A DNA stretch of 13,312 nt from RUG626 sp964411785 (GTDB lineage Bacteria > Bacillota > Clostridia > Oscillospirales > Oscillospiraceae). The notes under the pieces were generated by a model. The model saw only the letters and a program-made list of their open reading frames with translations, had not been told where the DNA came from and did not search any database. Position 1 is the stretch's first letter. Each line of letters starts with the position of its first letter. The stretch spans positions 1 through 13,312 of the forward strand of contig CAYPMJ010000048.1 in assembly GCA_964411785.1 (NCBI GenBank), given 5' to 3'. This document shows positions 5,656 through 13,291 of this stretch, in pieces. A program made the translations under genes and the position numbers.

Positions 5656-8085
5656 ATGAGCGCGGACACATCAATAGGTCGTCTGACCCTTGAGGAGAAA
5701 GCGGCACTGCTCCAGGGATGGACGACATGGAGCACAAGAGGCTCCGCCAAGCTGAATTTACCGGTGAGTTTCCTGTCGGATGGCCCGCACGGCTTGCGCA
5801 AGCAGGCAGGGGCGTCGGATCACCTGGGGCTGAATGCGTCTGTACCTGCCACCTGCTTTCCCACAGCAGCCACGATGGCTAACTCCTGGGACCCGTCGCT
5901 GGGCGAGGAGCTTGGCAGGGCTCTGGGCGAGGAAGCAGCGGCAAACGACGTGAACGTGGTGCTGGGGCCGGGCCTGAATATCAAGCGCAGCCCGCTGTGC
6001 GGACGGAATTTTGAGTATTTCTCCGAGGACCCGTATCTGGCTGGAAAGATGGCGGCAGCATACGTGAGGGGGATCCAGTCAAACGGCGTAGTGGCCTGTC
6101 CCAAGCATTTTGCTGTGAACTCGCAGGAGCTGCGGCGGATGTGCATGGATTCAGTAGTGGACGAGCGCACGCTCCGGGAAATATACCTGACGGGCTTTGA
6201 GATAGCGGTAGCTGAAGGAAATCCTGGAGCGATAATGACCAGTTACAATATGGTCAACGGTGTGTACGCCAATGAGAACCCACATCTCATAGGAGATATT
6301 CTGCGCGGTGAGTGGGGCTTTAAAGGCTTTGCAGTCACGGACTGGGGAGGGGACAACGATCATGCGGCGGGAGTGGAGGCCGGGTCTGATCTGGTGATGC
6401 CCGCTCCCGGCCCTGACTGTGCGGTTTCCCTGATTCGCGCGGTGCGTGAGGGACGCATTAAGGAGAGCACTCTTGACGAGAGGCTCATGGAGCTTGTCCC
6501 GGTACTCAGGGCGGCTGGGAGGGCCGTTTCAGCCGCGCCGAAGGTATTTGACAGCGAGGAGCACCACAGGATTGCCAGAAAATGCGCGGAGGGGTCCATT
6601 GTGCTGCTTGAAAATGATGGAATACTCCCGCTTTGCCCCGGCACGGAGGTTGTGCTTATCGGAGACTTTGCCGAGACTCCCAGATATCAGGGCGCGGGTT
6701 CATCAGTGGTCAACCCGACGAAGCTTGAAAATCTGCTGGAGTGCGCCGCGTCAGCTGGACTTGATGTCAGGGGGTTCGCCAGAGGCTATGACCGAGCGAA
6801 TTCTGAACCTGCAAGGGAGCTTATAGAGGAGGCGACCGCTCTTGCGGCCGGGGCTGGCACGGTGCTTCTGTGCGTGGGACTGGATGAGCTTGCGGAGTCT
6901 GAAGGGCTTGACAGAAGCAGTTTGGACCTGCCAGAGAACCAGAGACAGCTCATAGAGGCTGTGGCGGCAGTGAATAAGAACGTGGTGCTGGTTCTCTCCG
7001 GCGGCGCACCGTTCCTGATGCCGGGGAGAGGCCTTTACCGTGCGGCCATTCATGGCTATCTGGGAGGACAGGCGGGTGCTTCGGCGATGGCAGATGCGCT
7101 GGCGGGGAAGCTCAATCCGTCAGGCAAGCTCAGTGAGACATGGCCGCTCCGTTTGGAGGACACACCGTCATATTCCTGCTATCCCAGCCGTGAGCGGACA
7201 TCCGAGTACAGGGAAGGGCTTTATGTCGGCTATCGCTATTACGACACGACTGTAACGCCTGTCCGGTATCCGTTCGGATATGGCCTTTCATATACGACAT
7301 TTGAATATTCAAACCTTCGCGCCACGGACCGTCAGGTATCTTTTACCCTGACCAATACAGGAAAAATGGATGGGGCGGAGATCGCGCAGATTTACGTCTC
7401 CCGCCTGGGTGGACAGGTATTCAGGCCAAGGAAGGAGCTGAAGGGCTTCACGAAGGTTTTCCTCAGGGCTGGAGAGAGCCGTGAAGTCACAGTGACGCTG
7501 GATGATAAGGCGTTCCGCTATTTCAATGTTAAGACAAATCGCTGGGAGGTAGAAGAAGGGGAGTACCGGCTGCTTGTCTGCTCCAGCTCAGAAAGCGCGG
7601 AGCTTACTGCGTGTATTAAGTTGGATGGAACAAATGCCCCAGCGCCGTATGGCAGTCTGCCGTCCTACGAGAGCGGGAGGGCTGCCTCGGTTCCGGACGA
7701 AGAATTCGAAGCGCTGCTTGGTCGCCCGATACCTGACGGGAGCTGGGGAGGAGTCCTTACCAGCAACGACGCTCTGTGTCAGCTGAAATATGCTGAGAGC
7801 GCCCCTGCCAGACTTGTCTATAAGATCCTTACAGACCGCAAGAATAAAGCGGAGGCCAAGGGCAAGCCTGACCTCAATATCCTGTTCATATATAATATGC
7901 CCTTCAGGGCAATAGCAAAGATGTCCGGTGGAATGGTCAGCGAGAAAATGACTGATGACCTTGTTTTCCTTGTGAATGGACACTTCTGGCGCGGCCTGGG
8001 CCGGTTTATAGCGGACTTTTTCCGCAATAAGAGCGCTGGCAAACGTTTTCTCAGGCAGCTGGAGATAAATGAAAAAAACGTGTGA
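5656..8085 (+). CDS. Glycoside hydrolase family 3 protein (beta-glucosidase-like)
   Basis: An 809-aa retaining exo-glycosidase without signal peptide, so it should act in the cytoplasm on imported oligosaccharides or glycosides. The N-terminal (beta/alpha)8 domain shows DGPHG at 42-46, KHF at 150-152 and the nucleophile loop VTDWGG with D229 as the expected catalytic aspartate. The second alpha/beta domain contains ESEGLDRSSLDLP (414-426), where E414 or E416 is a candidate acid/base. PFGYGLSYT near 538 leads into a fibronectin-III-like domain to about 660. A further ~110-residue tail (about 700-809, containing NMPFRAIAKMSGG and NGHFWRGLGR) extends beyond the usual GH3 three-domain core. GH3 members vary in specificity (beta-glucosidase, beta-xylosidase, others), so the substrate is open. 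ATG at 5656 follows AGGGGAG. A strong terminator follows the gene. Confidence 0.93.
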   Translation: MSADTSIGRLTLEEKAALLQGWTTWSTRGSAKLNLPVSFLSDGPHGLRKQAGASDHLGLNASVPATCFPTAATMANSWDPSLGEELGRALGEEAAANDVNVVLGPGLNIKRSPLCGRNFEYFSEDPYLAGKMAAAYVRGIQSNGVVACPKHFAVNSQELRRMCMDSVVDERTLREIYLTGFEIAVAEGNPGAIMTSYNMVNGVYANENPHLIGDILRGEWGFKGFAVTDWGGDNDHAAGVEAGSDLVMPAPGPDCAVSLIRAVREGRIKESTLDERLMELVPVLRAAGRAVSAAPKVFDSEEHHRIARKCAEGSIVLLENDGILPLCPGTEVVLIGDFAETPRYQGAGSSVVNPTKLENLLECAASAGLDVRGFARGYDRANSEPARELIEEATALAAGAGTVLLCVGLDELAESEGLDRSSLDLPENQRQLIEAVAAVNKNVVLVLSGGAPFLMPGRGLYRAAIHGYLGGQAGASAMADALAGKLNPSGKLSETWPLRLEDTPSYSCYPSRERTSEYREGLYVGYRYYDTTVTPVRYPFGYGLSYTTFEYSNLRATDRQVSFTLTNTGKMDGAEIAQIYVSRLGGQVFRPRKELKGFTKVFLRAGESREVTVTLDDKAFRYFNVKTNRWEVEEGEYRLLVCSSSESAELTACIKLDGTNAPAPYGSLPSYESGRAASVPDEEFEALLGRPIPDGSWGGVLTSNDALCQLKYAESAPARLVYKILTDRKNKAEAKGKPDLNILFIYNMPFRAIAKMSGGMVSEKMTDDLVFLVNGHFWRGLGRFIADFFRNKSAGKRFLRQLEINEKNV

Positions 8086-8116
8086 GGCAAGATAGAAAAC
8101 GCACATATATAATGTT

Positions 8117-8150
8117 AAGTTCCGCCCTGGGAAACCAGGGCGGAACTTTT
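8117..8150 (+). terminator. Intrinsic terminator after the GH3 gene
   Basis: AAGTTCCGCCCTGG (8117-8130), a GAAA loop and CCAGGGCGGAACTT (8135-8148) form a perfect 14-bp stem, and TTTTAT follows the GC-rich part. It lies 31 bases after the GH3 stop. On the minus strand no clean T-run follows, so its effect on the convergent ABC operon, which ends at 8278, is uncertain. Confidence 0.92.
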
Positions 8151-8277
8151 ATAAATAAACGGTACGACTGTCAGGACCTGCTTGCAGGGATGCGATCACG
8201 CATAAATCTGTTGCGATATGATTTCAGCATGCATCGCTGCTGCACCGTCCCACGAGCTTATCATCACATCCATCCGC

Positions 8278-8946
8278 TTACGCGATATCAGCAAACTGCC
8301 CGTCGCTCATGGTATACGCCACGTCCGCCTGTTCGCCGATGACAGGATCGTGCGTCACCACGATGACACAGCGTCCCTCTTCGTGCGCCAGTCGGGTCAG
8401 TATTTCGACGATGTTCTGCGTATTGCTCGTGTCAAGATTGCCTGTAGGCTCATCGGCCAGAACGAGGCTCTGACCGCCCGTCAGAGCTCTCGCTATTGCA
8501 ACGCGCTGCTGCTCGCCGCCAGAGAGCGTAGAGGGCAGACGCCGGAACTGTTCCGGCGCAATGCCCACAGATGTGAGCGCTTCCCTCGCGCACTCAAGTG
8601 CCTTGCGGCGCGATATCTTCCGCAGCTCCAGAGGGTATGCGGCGTTCTCCTCCACTGTCAGCAGCGGGAAGAGGTTGTAGTCCTGATAGATCACAGTCGC
8701 CGTCTCGCGGCGAAAACGATTGTTGTCCACTGAGGCAAGGGCCTGTCCGTCCACGCGTATTTCACCCGCCGTCGGATTCATCAGCCCCGCCATCAGCGAC
8801 AGAAGCGTCGTCTTGCCGCTGCCGCTCTTGCCCATGATGGCGTAGAACTTACCCGAAACAAAGGTTGTGGTTACACCCCGGACCGCCCGCACTTTGTTCG
8901 GCCTGCCCCGGTACTCGTACTCGACCTCTTGCAGTTCTATCTCCAT
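8278..8946 (-). CDS. ABC transporter ATP-binding protein, LolD/MacB type
   Basis: A 222-aa cytoplasmic ATPase that would power the two FtsX-type permeases encoded just upstream. All motifs are intact: Walker A GKSGSGKT at 39-46, Q-loop Q88, signature LSGGEQQ at 141-147, Walker B LVLADEP at 161-167, D-loop NLD at 170-172 and switch histidine H199. The sequence PTGNLD after Walker B is characteristic of the LolD/MacB/FtsE-like mechanotransmission branch, which does not move substrate through its membrane domains in the ordinary way but transmits force to periplasmic or extracellular domains. The ATG at 8946 lies one base after the TGA of the preceding permease, with GGAG inside that gene's end, so translation is coupled. 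The substrate cannot be deduced. Confidence 0.95.
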   Translation of the reverse strand: MEIELQEVEYEYRGRPNKVRAVRGVTTTFVSGKFYAIMGKSGSGKTTLLSLMAGLMNPTAGEIRVDGQALASVDNNRFRRETATVIYQDYNLFPLLTVEENAAYPLELRKISRRKALECAREALTSVGIAPEQFRRLPSTLSGGEQQRVAIARALTGGQSLVLADEPTGNLDTSNTQNIVEILTRLAHEEGRCVIVVTHDPVIGEQADVAYTMSDGQFADIA

Positions 8947-8947
8947 G

Positions 8948-10156
8948 TCACTCTGCTCCTTTCAACGCACGTATCAAATCTTTTCGGAGGAAAACTATGG
9001 CGGCAGTGGCTGTCCCCACGATGTTCACAGCTGCGAGAGCAGCCAGCATTGCCCATGGCGGATTGCAGCCCACCGCAGCTGCGCAGCACGTCCCGACGAT
9101 GATACCTAGAAGGCTTACGCCGGCCTGTTCGCCCATGCACCTGATAAAGATGACGATCTTCGCCTCGCCCATCACCTGCATGAGTGCCAGCTGCCTCTCG
9201 CGATGCCGCAGAATAAGGTGGCACACCACCACATAGAGCACGAGTACCAGCGGTACCACAGCCGCGGCACAGAGACTGTATATATCCTGCGTCCGCGTGA
9301 GCGATGCAATAGTCGCAACCAACTGCTCGTCGTGGATGACGAGCGCGTAGATATAGTTGTCCGAGTAGCCGTCAGGCCACTCAACGGCCACTCCCGATGG
9401 GTCAGGGGTAGTGAAGAAGAGGGGGACGACCTCCTCACGGAACTCGTCTATTGTGTAATTGTCCCGTATCCGCGCGGAGATGTTCGCCGCGATGCGCATC
9501 CCGTTCAGGTTCAGCGTCGTTTCTGAGCCAAAGGCCCACGGCACATAGATAACGGTTACGTCGCTCTGAGTATCGACGCCGTAATACACACCTGCCACGC
9601 GAACCGTCACAGGCAGAGCATCCCTTCCGCTAATATTATTCGTCAGCGCGACGGTGATCTCGTCAGCGTTCTCCAGATATTCGGGGACAATGCACAGCGC
9701 CTCGTCCCCTTCGAACATCGTCACATCATACCCTTCGCGCCAGCGGATAACTGCACCCTCCAGCGGCTGCAGCTCCCACGCCGCATCGAGGCCTGTGATG
9801 GAGCAGAAGTCGACGTCGTCACCGTAGAGCTTGCCGCTGAGGGAGAAGCGTGCCTGCACGTCTGTTATATAGCTGCGGAAGAGCTCCTCTTTTGCGTCAG
9901 TGTTGTACAAGTCTCCGAAAAACAGGTTGCTCACCCAGTTCCCGAGCTGCAGACCGTCCGTGCGCGTGCCGGTGAGGTTCGTCACCTGGCAGCGTACGGG
10001 CGAGTTTTCATATACTTCCTGCGCCTGCTGCTCCATACTGTCCGCAGAGGCGCTAAGCCCGCACAGCAACCCCGCCAGCAGCGCACCAAGGAGAAAAAGC
10101 AGCAGTGTCGTAAACGGACGCCTCAGCTGCTCTCTCAGCCAGAAGGGTCCACGCAT
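8948..10156 (-). CDS. ABC transporter permease, FtsX/MacB type (small subunit)
   Basis: A ~402-aa membrane protein with the MacB-type topology: one N-terminal transmembrane helix (about 17-38), a large extracytoplasmic domain (about 40-290) and three C-terminal helices (about 294-312, 347-368 and 371-393). The cytoplasmic stretch RHRERQLALMQVMGEAK between helices two and three matches the FtsX coupling region that meets the ATPase. The ATG at 10156 overlaps the stop of the upstream permease by one base (TGATG), with GGGAGG eight bases before it. A GTG one codon earlier (10159), overlapping by four bases, is an alternative start. Coupling by termination-reinitiation with the larger permease implies near-equal synthesis and a heterodimer. 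It is distinctly shorter than its partner, mainly in the extracellular domain. Confidence 0.9.
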   Translation of the reverse strand: MRGPFWLREQLRRPFTTLLLFLLGALLAGLLCGLSASADSMEQQAQEVYENSPVRCQVTNLTGTRTDGLQLGNWVSNLFFGDLYNTDAKEELFRSYITDVQARFSLSGKLYGDDVDFCSITGLDAAWELQPLEGAVIRWREGYDVTMFEGDEALCIVPEYLENADEITVALTNNISGRDALPVTVRVAGVYYGVDTQSDVTVIYVPWAFGSETTLNLNGMRIAANISARIRDNYTIDEFREEVVPLFFTTPDPSGVAVEWPDGYSDNYIYALVIHDEQLVATIASLTRTQDIYSLCAAAVVPLVLVLYVVVCHLILRHRERQLALMQVMGEAKIVIFIRCMGEQAGVSLLGIIVGTCCAAAVGCNPPWAMLAALAAVNIVGTATAAIVFLRKDLIRALKGAE

Positions 10157-12075
10157 CACTTGCGCCTCCCAACTGCCGCGTGTCTGCTTTTCAGTACGAG
10201 TATAAGACTCACAAGGGCCGTCAGCAGCAGCAGCACGGCGAATTCAAGAGCCACGGCGACGCCCATGACTCCGGCAGACGCGGAGACAGTGATGTCCGCA
10301 CCGGCCCAGTCGGCCATGAGTGCGCTCAACCGGTCAAAGAGCGTGTAGGCGAGCGCCGCTCCAATGAGTACTCCGGGGACAAGCACCCCAATACCGCTCA
10401 TCAGCATGTGACCCATGCAGCGCATTGGCGTAGCACCCATGTCCCGCATACGGCGCAGATCTCTGCGCTGCCTCAGTGGGAAGAGCAGCAGGTACAGAAG
10501 TGCCAGCGCAATCCATACGGCCGCGCTCAGCCTGACTACCACCATAGCTGCGTTGAAGTAGTCGTTGAGCGACACCTTCACCTCACTGTAGCCCTGATCC
10601 ACGTAGGCCAGAAGGCCGGGATAGCCGTCCGCCTCCAGAATGGCATCCATCTCCTCGGTCTTTCCGTTGTAAAGCATCATGGAGCGGAAGACGCCTTTGC
10701 CTGGGCGATCCACCTCAAATCCGAGCGTCTCAGGCGTCTTGTCAGGGATAAAGATGGTGTTGGGAGTGAAAGCGTAGGAGCTGTTTGACCACTCGTTATC
10801 CTGCGAGTAGAGACCCACGATGGTGAAGCTCACGTCGTCTGTTTTGAAGGTGTCGTCTGACTGATAATCGGTATAGAACTTAGGCACGGGATTGGATATA
10901 GAGAATGTCGCACTGACATTAAGGTCGCTCCCTTCGTCCACGTCATAGAAGCGGAATGGCAGCGTGTCACCCACTGAGAGACCGTTCGCCAGCGCCAGCG
11001 TTTTTGAGATGATACATACTGAGGCGCCGCTCTCCTGCTCCTCCTCGGTGAAGCCTCTTCCCTCGGATATCCGCGCCTGTCCCAGCGCAAACTGCGCGAC
11101 AGTGCCTATATCATCCACCGTCAGCACGGGGAAGGCGTTCTGGTTGACCGTGACATATCGCTGTACATTTGCCCATGAATCGTCGTCAGTGGTCTCAAGG
11201 AACTCCTCCAACGTTCCCGTCAGCTGGACGATGCCAGGATAGCCGTTATGTACCCAGACGGTTCCGAAAATTTCATTGATCTGGCTCACATCATACGCGC
11301 TGAATGAATCATGAGTGCCGTCCTCGTAGTCATAATAGGCGATGAAGTTTGGATTTCTCTCCAGTTCCTCCGCCGTCGGCTCGCGGAGCTTAGAGAAATC
11401 TATGGACGCGTAGAGTTCCAGGTCATAGCCCCAAACCTTGCCCGACATACGCGAGCGAAGCTCCCAGTCCAGATCCCGGTAACTGTCGAGAAAGACGAGG
11501 TAGCGCTCACCTTCCACAAGGTCGCCAATCAAATCTTCCCTGGCTATGGACACAAGAAGCCTTCTGCCGACCGGATCTGTTATGACGTCCGGTACAGCCA
11601 AGGCCTCCACAATGGTACCTGTCAACTGGGTGCTTACTTCATTATCCGGGTCCAAATCGCTCTCCAATGTGAAAACAAGCGCCATCTTTGTCCAGGGCGC
11701 AAAGGAAACGTCGCACAACTTGGGGCCGAGGTTCATCAGATTAAGAGGCGTGAGTTCCGGGCAGAAAACGTTGGCCCGGCCGTGTTTATACACTGTTTCG
11801 ATTACATCGGGGTACTTCTCTGGAAGTGTCCCCAGGTAGTACTGAACCTTCTTGAACTGCCTCTGCCATTCCGCAGTGTTGGGAGAGCCATCCGGAATGT
11901 ATTCGCCAGTCATGAAAGCCATAGTATAATAATTGGACTCGATCTGCTCCTGCGAGTTCCCTGCGGAGAAGTATTCCTCCACCGCCACGCACAGGAATGC
12001 ACACGCCAGAGCAAGGAACGCGATTCCAAGAATAGTCTTCAGTGGTCGTCTCCAGAGCTGCCGGATACTTCGCAC
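10156..12075 (-). CDS. ABC transporter permease, FtsX/MacB type (large subunit)
   Basis: A 639-aa membrane protein with one N-terminal helix (about 11-32), a very large extracytoplasmic domain (about 35-510) and three C-terminal helices (about 515-533, 560-580 and 602-631). RQRRDLRRMRDMGATPMR (535-552) is the cytoplasmic FtsX coupling segment. The extracellular domain is acidic and rich in Asp/Tyr, with no cysteine-rich motif or recognised enzyme fold. The start is GTG at 12075, fixed by a perfect AGGAGG seven bases upstream; ATG candidates further in would remove the first transmembrane helix. It is the first gene of a tightly coupled trio with the smaller permease and the ATPase. No two-component system, often paired with peptide-responsive exporters of this kind, is present alongside. 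Confidence 0.9.
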   Translation of the reverse strand: MRSIRQLWRRPLKTILGIAFLALACAFLCVAVEEYFSAGNSQEQIESNYYTMAFMTGEYIPDGSPNTAEWQRQFKKVQYYLGTLPEKYPDVIETVYKHGRANVFCPELTPLNLMNLGPKLCDVSFAPWTKMALVFTLESDLDPDNEVSTQLTGTIVEALAVPDVITDPVGRRLLVSIAREDLIGDLVEGERYLVFLDSYRDLDWELRSRMSGKVWGYDLELYASIDFSKLREPTAEELERNPNFIAYYDYEDGTHDSFSAYDVSQINEIFGTVWVHNGYPGIVQLTGTLEEFLETTDDDSWANVQRYVTVNQNAFPVLTVDDIGTVAQFALGQARISEGRGFTEEEQESGASVCIISKTLALANGLSVGDTLPFRFYDVDEGSDLNVSATFSISNPVPKFYTDYQSDDTFKTDDVSFTIVGLYSQDNEWSNSSYAFTPNTIFIPDKTPETLGFEVDRPGKGVFRSMMLYNGKTEEMDAILEADGYPGLLAYVDQGYSEVKVSLNDYFNAAMVVVRLSAAVWIALALLYLLLFPLRQRRDLRRMRDMGATPMRCMGHMLMSGIGVLVPGVLIGAALAYTLFDRLSALMADWAGADITVSASAGVMGVAVALEFAVLLLLTALVSLILVLKSRHAAVGRRK

Positions 12076-12082
12076 TTCTACA

Positions 12083-12088
12083 CCTCCT
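12083..12088 (-). promoter_or_regulatory. Ribosome binding site that sets the GTG start of the large permease
   Basis: The minus strand reads AGGAGG here, a perfect Shine-Dalgarno, seven bases before GTG at 12075-12073. This supports GTG as the true start. Confidence 0.8.
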
Positions 12089-12113
12089 AAAATAAAATTA
12101 TGGTTAAAGGCAC

Positions 12114-12123
12114 AGTGGCCACT
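12114..12123. repeat. 10-bp perfect palindrome upstream of the ABC operon
   Basis: AGTGGCCACT is self-complementary and lies about 40 bases before the large-permease start. On the minus strand, CATAAT lies closer to the gene and could be a -10 element, though no good -35 accompanies it. The palindrome may be an operator half, part of an RNA hairpin, or chance. Confidence 0.3.
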
Positions 12124-12162
12124 CTTGTTTTCTTTACCCTCCAGCCATCACCATTTAAGGCA

Positions 12163-12208
12163 CGACCGGGGGAGTGTCAGACCCAACCCCCGGTCGACAG
12201 GTCACACT
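12163..12208 (-). promoter_or_regulatory. GC-rich hairpin with loop able to pair outside the stem (possible leader element or terminator)
   Basis: CGACCGGGGG (12163-12172) pairs with CCCCCGGTCG (12187-12196), a perfect 10-bp stem with a 14-base loop. Within the loop, AGTGT-CA-GACC (12173-12183) is complementary to GGTCACACT (12200-12208) just outside the stem, nine pairs with a two-base bulge. In the minus-strand transcript this would sit between the secreted-protein gene (stop at 12229) and the ABC genes (start at 12075). No T-run follows the stem, so simple termination is unlikely. A pseudoknot or two alternative folds are possible. Confidence 0.4.
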
Positions 12209-12228
12209 TTCAGTCCGCTCCCCCCTGG

Positions 12229-12717
12229 TCATGATCCAAGCTGCCAATAACAGTGGTCGGACGTGCATCCCGTTGACTGACGATCACTCTGCAGGAGATG
12301 ATTGCACTCGTTGCACCGCCACTCGTAAATGACATAGTGCTCGGAGGGCGAGACAGTGGACAGGTGGCTCTCTTCGGCGATGGTTCTTTCACCCCAGTCG
12401 TGAGGCTCGTCACAGGACGTCCCGTCCCGCTCATAGAACGTCCTGCCGCAGTGCTCACCACGGATGAGTGGAGTGACCGTATGTAGTGTATCGCTTTTGT
12501 CGGTGTAGCGGTAGTCGTAAACAACCTCGGTGATCTCCTCGCCGCAGAACGGGCATATATTCGCTACGCTCACGGACTGAATCTCAGCGCCGGCTCCAGG
12601 ATCAGCCGCTGTAACTGCAGCTTCGCTTGCCTCCACTGCAAACGCAGGGAACGCCAAGGTCAGAGTCATTGCAGCGACCAGGACAACAGTCAGAGTAATT
12701 CTCCATGTCCTTTTCAT
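12229..12717 (-). CDS. Small secreted cysteine-rich protein, function unknown
   Basis: A 162-aa protein with a clear Sec signal peptide: basic MKR start, hydrophobic core (7-22) and a cleavage-type AFA ending at 27. There is no lipobox cysteine, so it should be released or wall-retained rather than lipidated. The mature part (~135 aa) holds eight cysteines: C55, C58, C90, C102, C135, C138, C151 and C156. The pairs CPFC (55-58) and CNEC (135-138) look like zinc-ribbon knuckles, with several histidines nearby, but disulfides are equally possible outside the cell. I do not recognise the family. ATG at 12717 follows GAGGTG seven bases upstream. It lies 153 bp ahead of the exporter genes on the same strand, so it may be their substrate, an accessory subunit, or unrelated. 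Confidence 0.8.
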   Translation of the reverse strand: MKRTWRITLTVVLVAAMTLTLAFPAFAVEASEAAVTAADPGAGAEIQSVSVANICPFCGEEITEVVYDYRYTDKSDTLHTVTPLIRGEHCGRTFYERDGTSCDEPHDWGERTIAEESHLSTVSPSEHYVIYEWRCNECNHLLQSDRQSTGCTSDHCYWQLGS

Positions 12718-12731
12718 AAATTTTCACCTCG

Positions 12732-12737
12732 TATAAT
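12732..12737 (+). promoter_or_regulatory. TATAAT box ahead of a small open frame
   Basis: A perfect TATAAT lies 44 bases before the small open frame at 12781. The -35 candidates upstream are poor (best match TTTTCA at 15 bases). The surrounding sequence is AT-rich on both strands, so it could equally be part of the promoter region of the divergent secreted-protein gene, or chance. Confidence 0.22.
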
Positions 12738-12780
12738 ATAAAGTAGTAGTTTTTAAAGTTCCTCTCCAAGAACTAAGAAA

Positions 12781-12933
12781 ATGTGGCAAATTGAATTGAA
12801 TATTCTGGATCGGTATCTCCACCTCGCTCTCTCTAATAACAACGCCAAAGACCTTGCAAGCGACCCGGAAATGTCACTTGTCCGTGCTTGTGAACAGCTA
12901 AATAATAAACCATATCCAAAATTTTGTCAATAG
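12781..12933 (+). CDS. Possible small protein of 50 aa, unrecognised
   Basis: An ATG-started frame encodes 50 residues (starting MWQIELNILDRYLHLALS, ending PYPKFCQ) and stops at TAG. The composition is protein-like, with an amphipathic-looking N-terminal half, and the frame is divergent from the secreted-protein gene. The upstream bases (AAGAACTAAGAAA) are only a poor ribosome binding site. Codons are more AT-rich than in the large genes of the window, which fits either a transferred gene, a remnant of a longer gene, or a chance frame. No family recognised. Confidence 0.22.
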   Translation: MWQIELNILDRYLHLALSNNNAKDLASDPEMSLVRACEQLNNKPYPKFCQ

Positions 12934-13261
12934 GCATAATAAAGATTTTGCAAAAACACCATATCATTATGCAAAATATGCAAGCGCAGACACAGCTCCT
13001 ACCTATATATGGCCGGAAGAGGCCAGTTTATGACATATTTTTTCAAAACTTTTTCATTTTCAGCACATTGCTGCTTTTAAATGACACATTTTGTCTATTA
13101 TGCACATAAAATTGAGAGATGATGAGGCCAGACAGGAAAGGGAGAGTTAGGCCATTCGTCGAAGGACGCCGCGCTTCTCTACCATCATGGAGGAACTATT
13201 TACTGGCCAGAGACGCGGCACGCAGACCCACACCACGTGGCCACTGATCAGTTAAAATCAA
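12934..13261. other. Gene-poor, partly AT-rich region
   Basis: No convincing gene. From about 12900 to 13110 the sequence is clearly richer in A and T than the rest of the window, with an inverted repeat ATTTTGCA (12945-12952) / TGCAAAAT (12970-12977) and a small hairpin TGGCC/GGCCA near 13009-13024. After 13120 the composition returns to GC-rich. A 42-codon Arg-rich frame (13119-13247) lacks a usable ribosome binding site and is not called. Confidence 0.5.
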
Positions 13262-13291
13262 GCCAGGGACTGGAGGAACCCAGTCCCTGGC
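13262..13291 (-). terminator. Strong hairpin, probable terminator of a gene beyond the right edge
   Basis: GCCAGGGACTGG (13262-13273) and CCAGTCCCTGGC (13280-13291) form a perfect 12-bp stem with a six-base loop. On the minus strand the stem is followed by TTGATTTTAAC, a moderate T-rich tail. On the plus strand the T-rich part (TCATTTATTT) begins about ten bases later, which is less suitable. A minus-strand gene would therefore end just past the right edge. Confidence 0.55.

Noticed and set aside
8160..8277. Terminator for the minus-strand ABC operon
   Set aside because: Only short stems (such as CCTGC/GCAGG and ATGCG/CGCAT) without a following minus-strand T-run were found; I cannot support a terminator there.
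11311..12090. 259-codon plus-strand frame opposite the large permease
   Set aside because: Its length comes from the GC-biased codon pattern of the permease, which has an FtsX topology, a perfect ribosome binding site and coupled neighbours; the opposite frame resembles nothing.
12924..13109. 61-codon TTG-started frame in the AT-rich tract
   Set aside because: It overlaps the small frame at 12781-12933, has no ribosome binding site, and is Phe/Leu/Ile-rich as expected from AT-rich random sequence.
13119..13247. 42-codon Arg-rich frame (11 Arg) ahead of the right-edge hairpin
   Set aside because: The purine-rich bases before ATG touch the start codon, leaving no usable spacing, and the Arg content follows from AGG/CGC-rich sequence; no family recognised.
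13262..13291. Terminator for a plus-strand gene
   Set aside because: No supportable plus-strand gene ends before it and the plus-strand T-rich tract begins about ten bases after the stem; the minus-strand orientation fits better.
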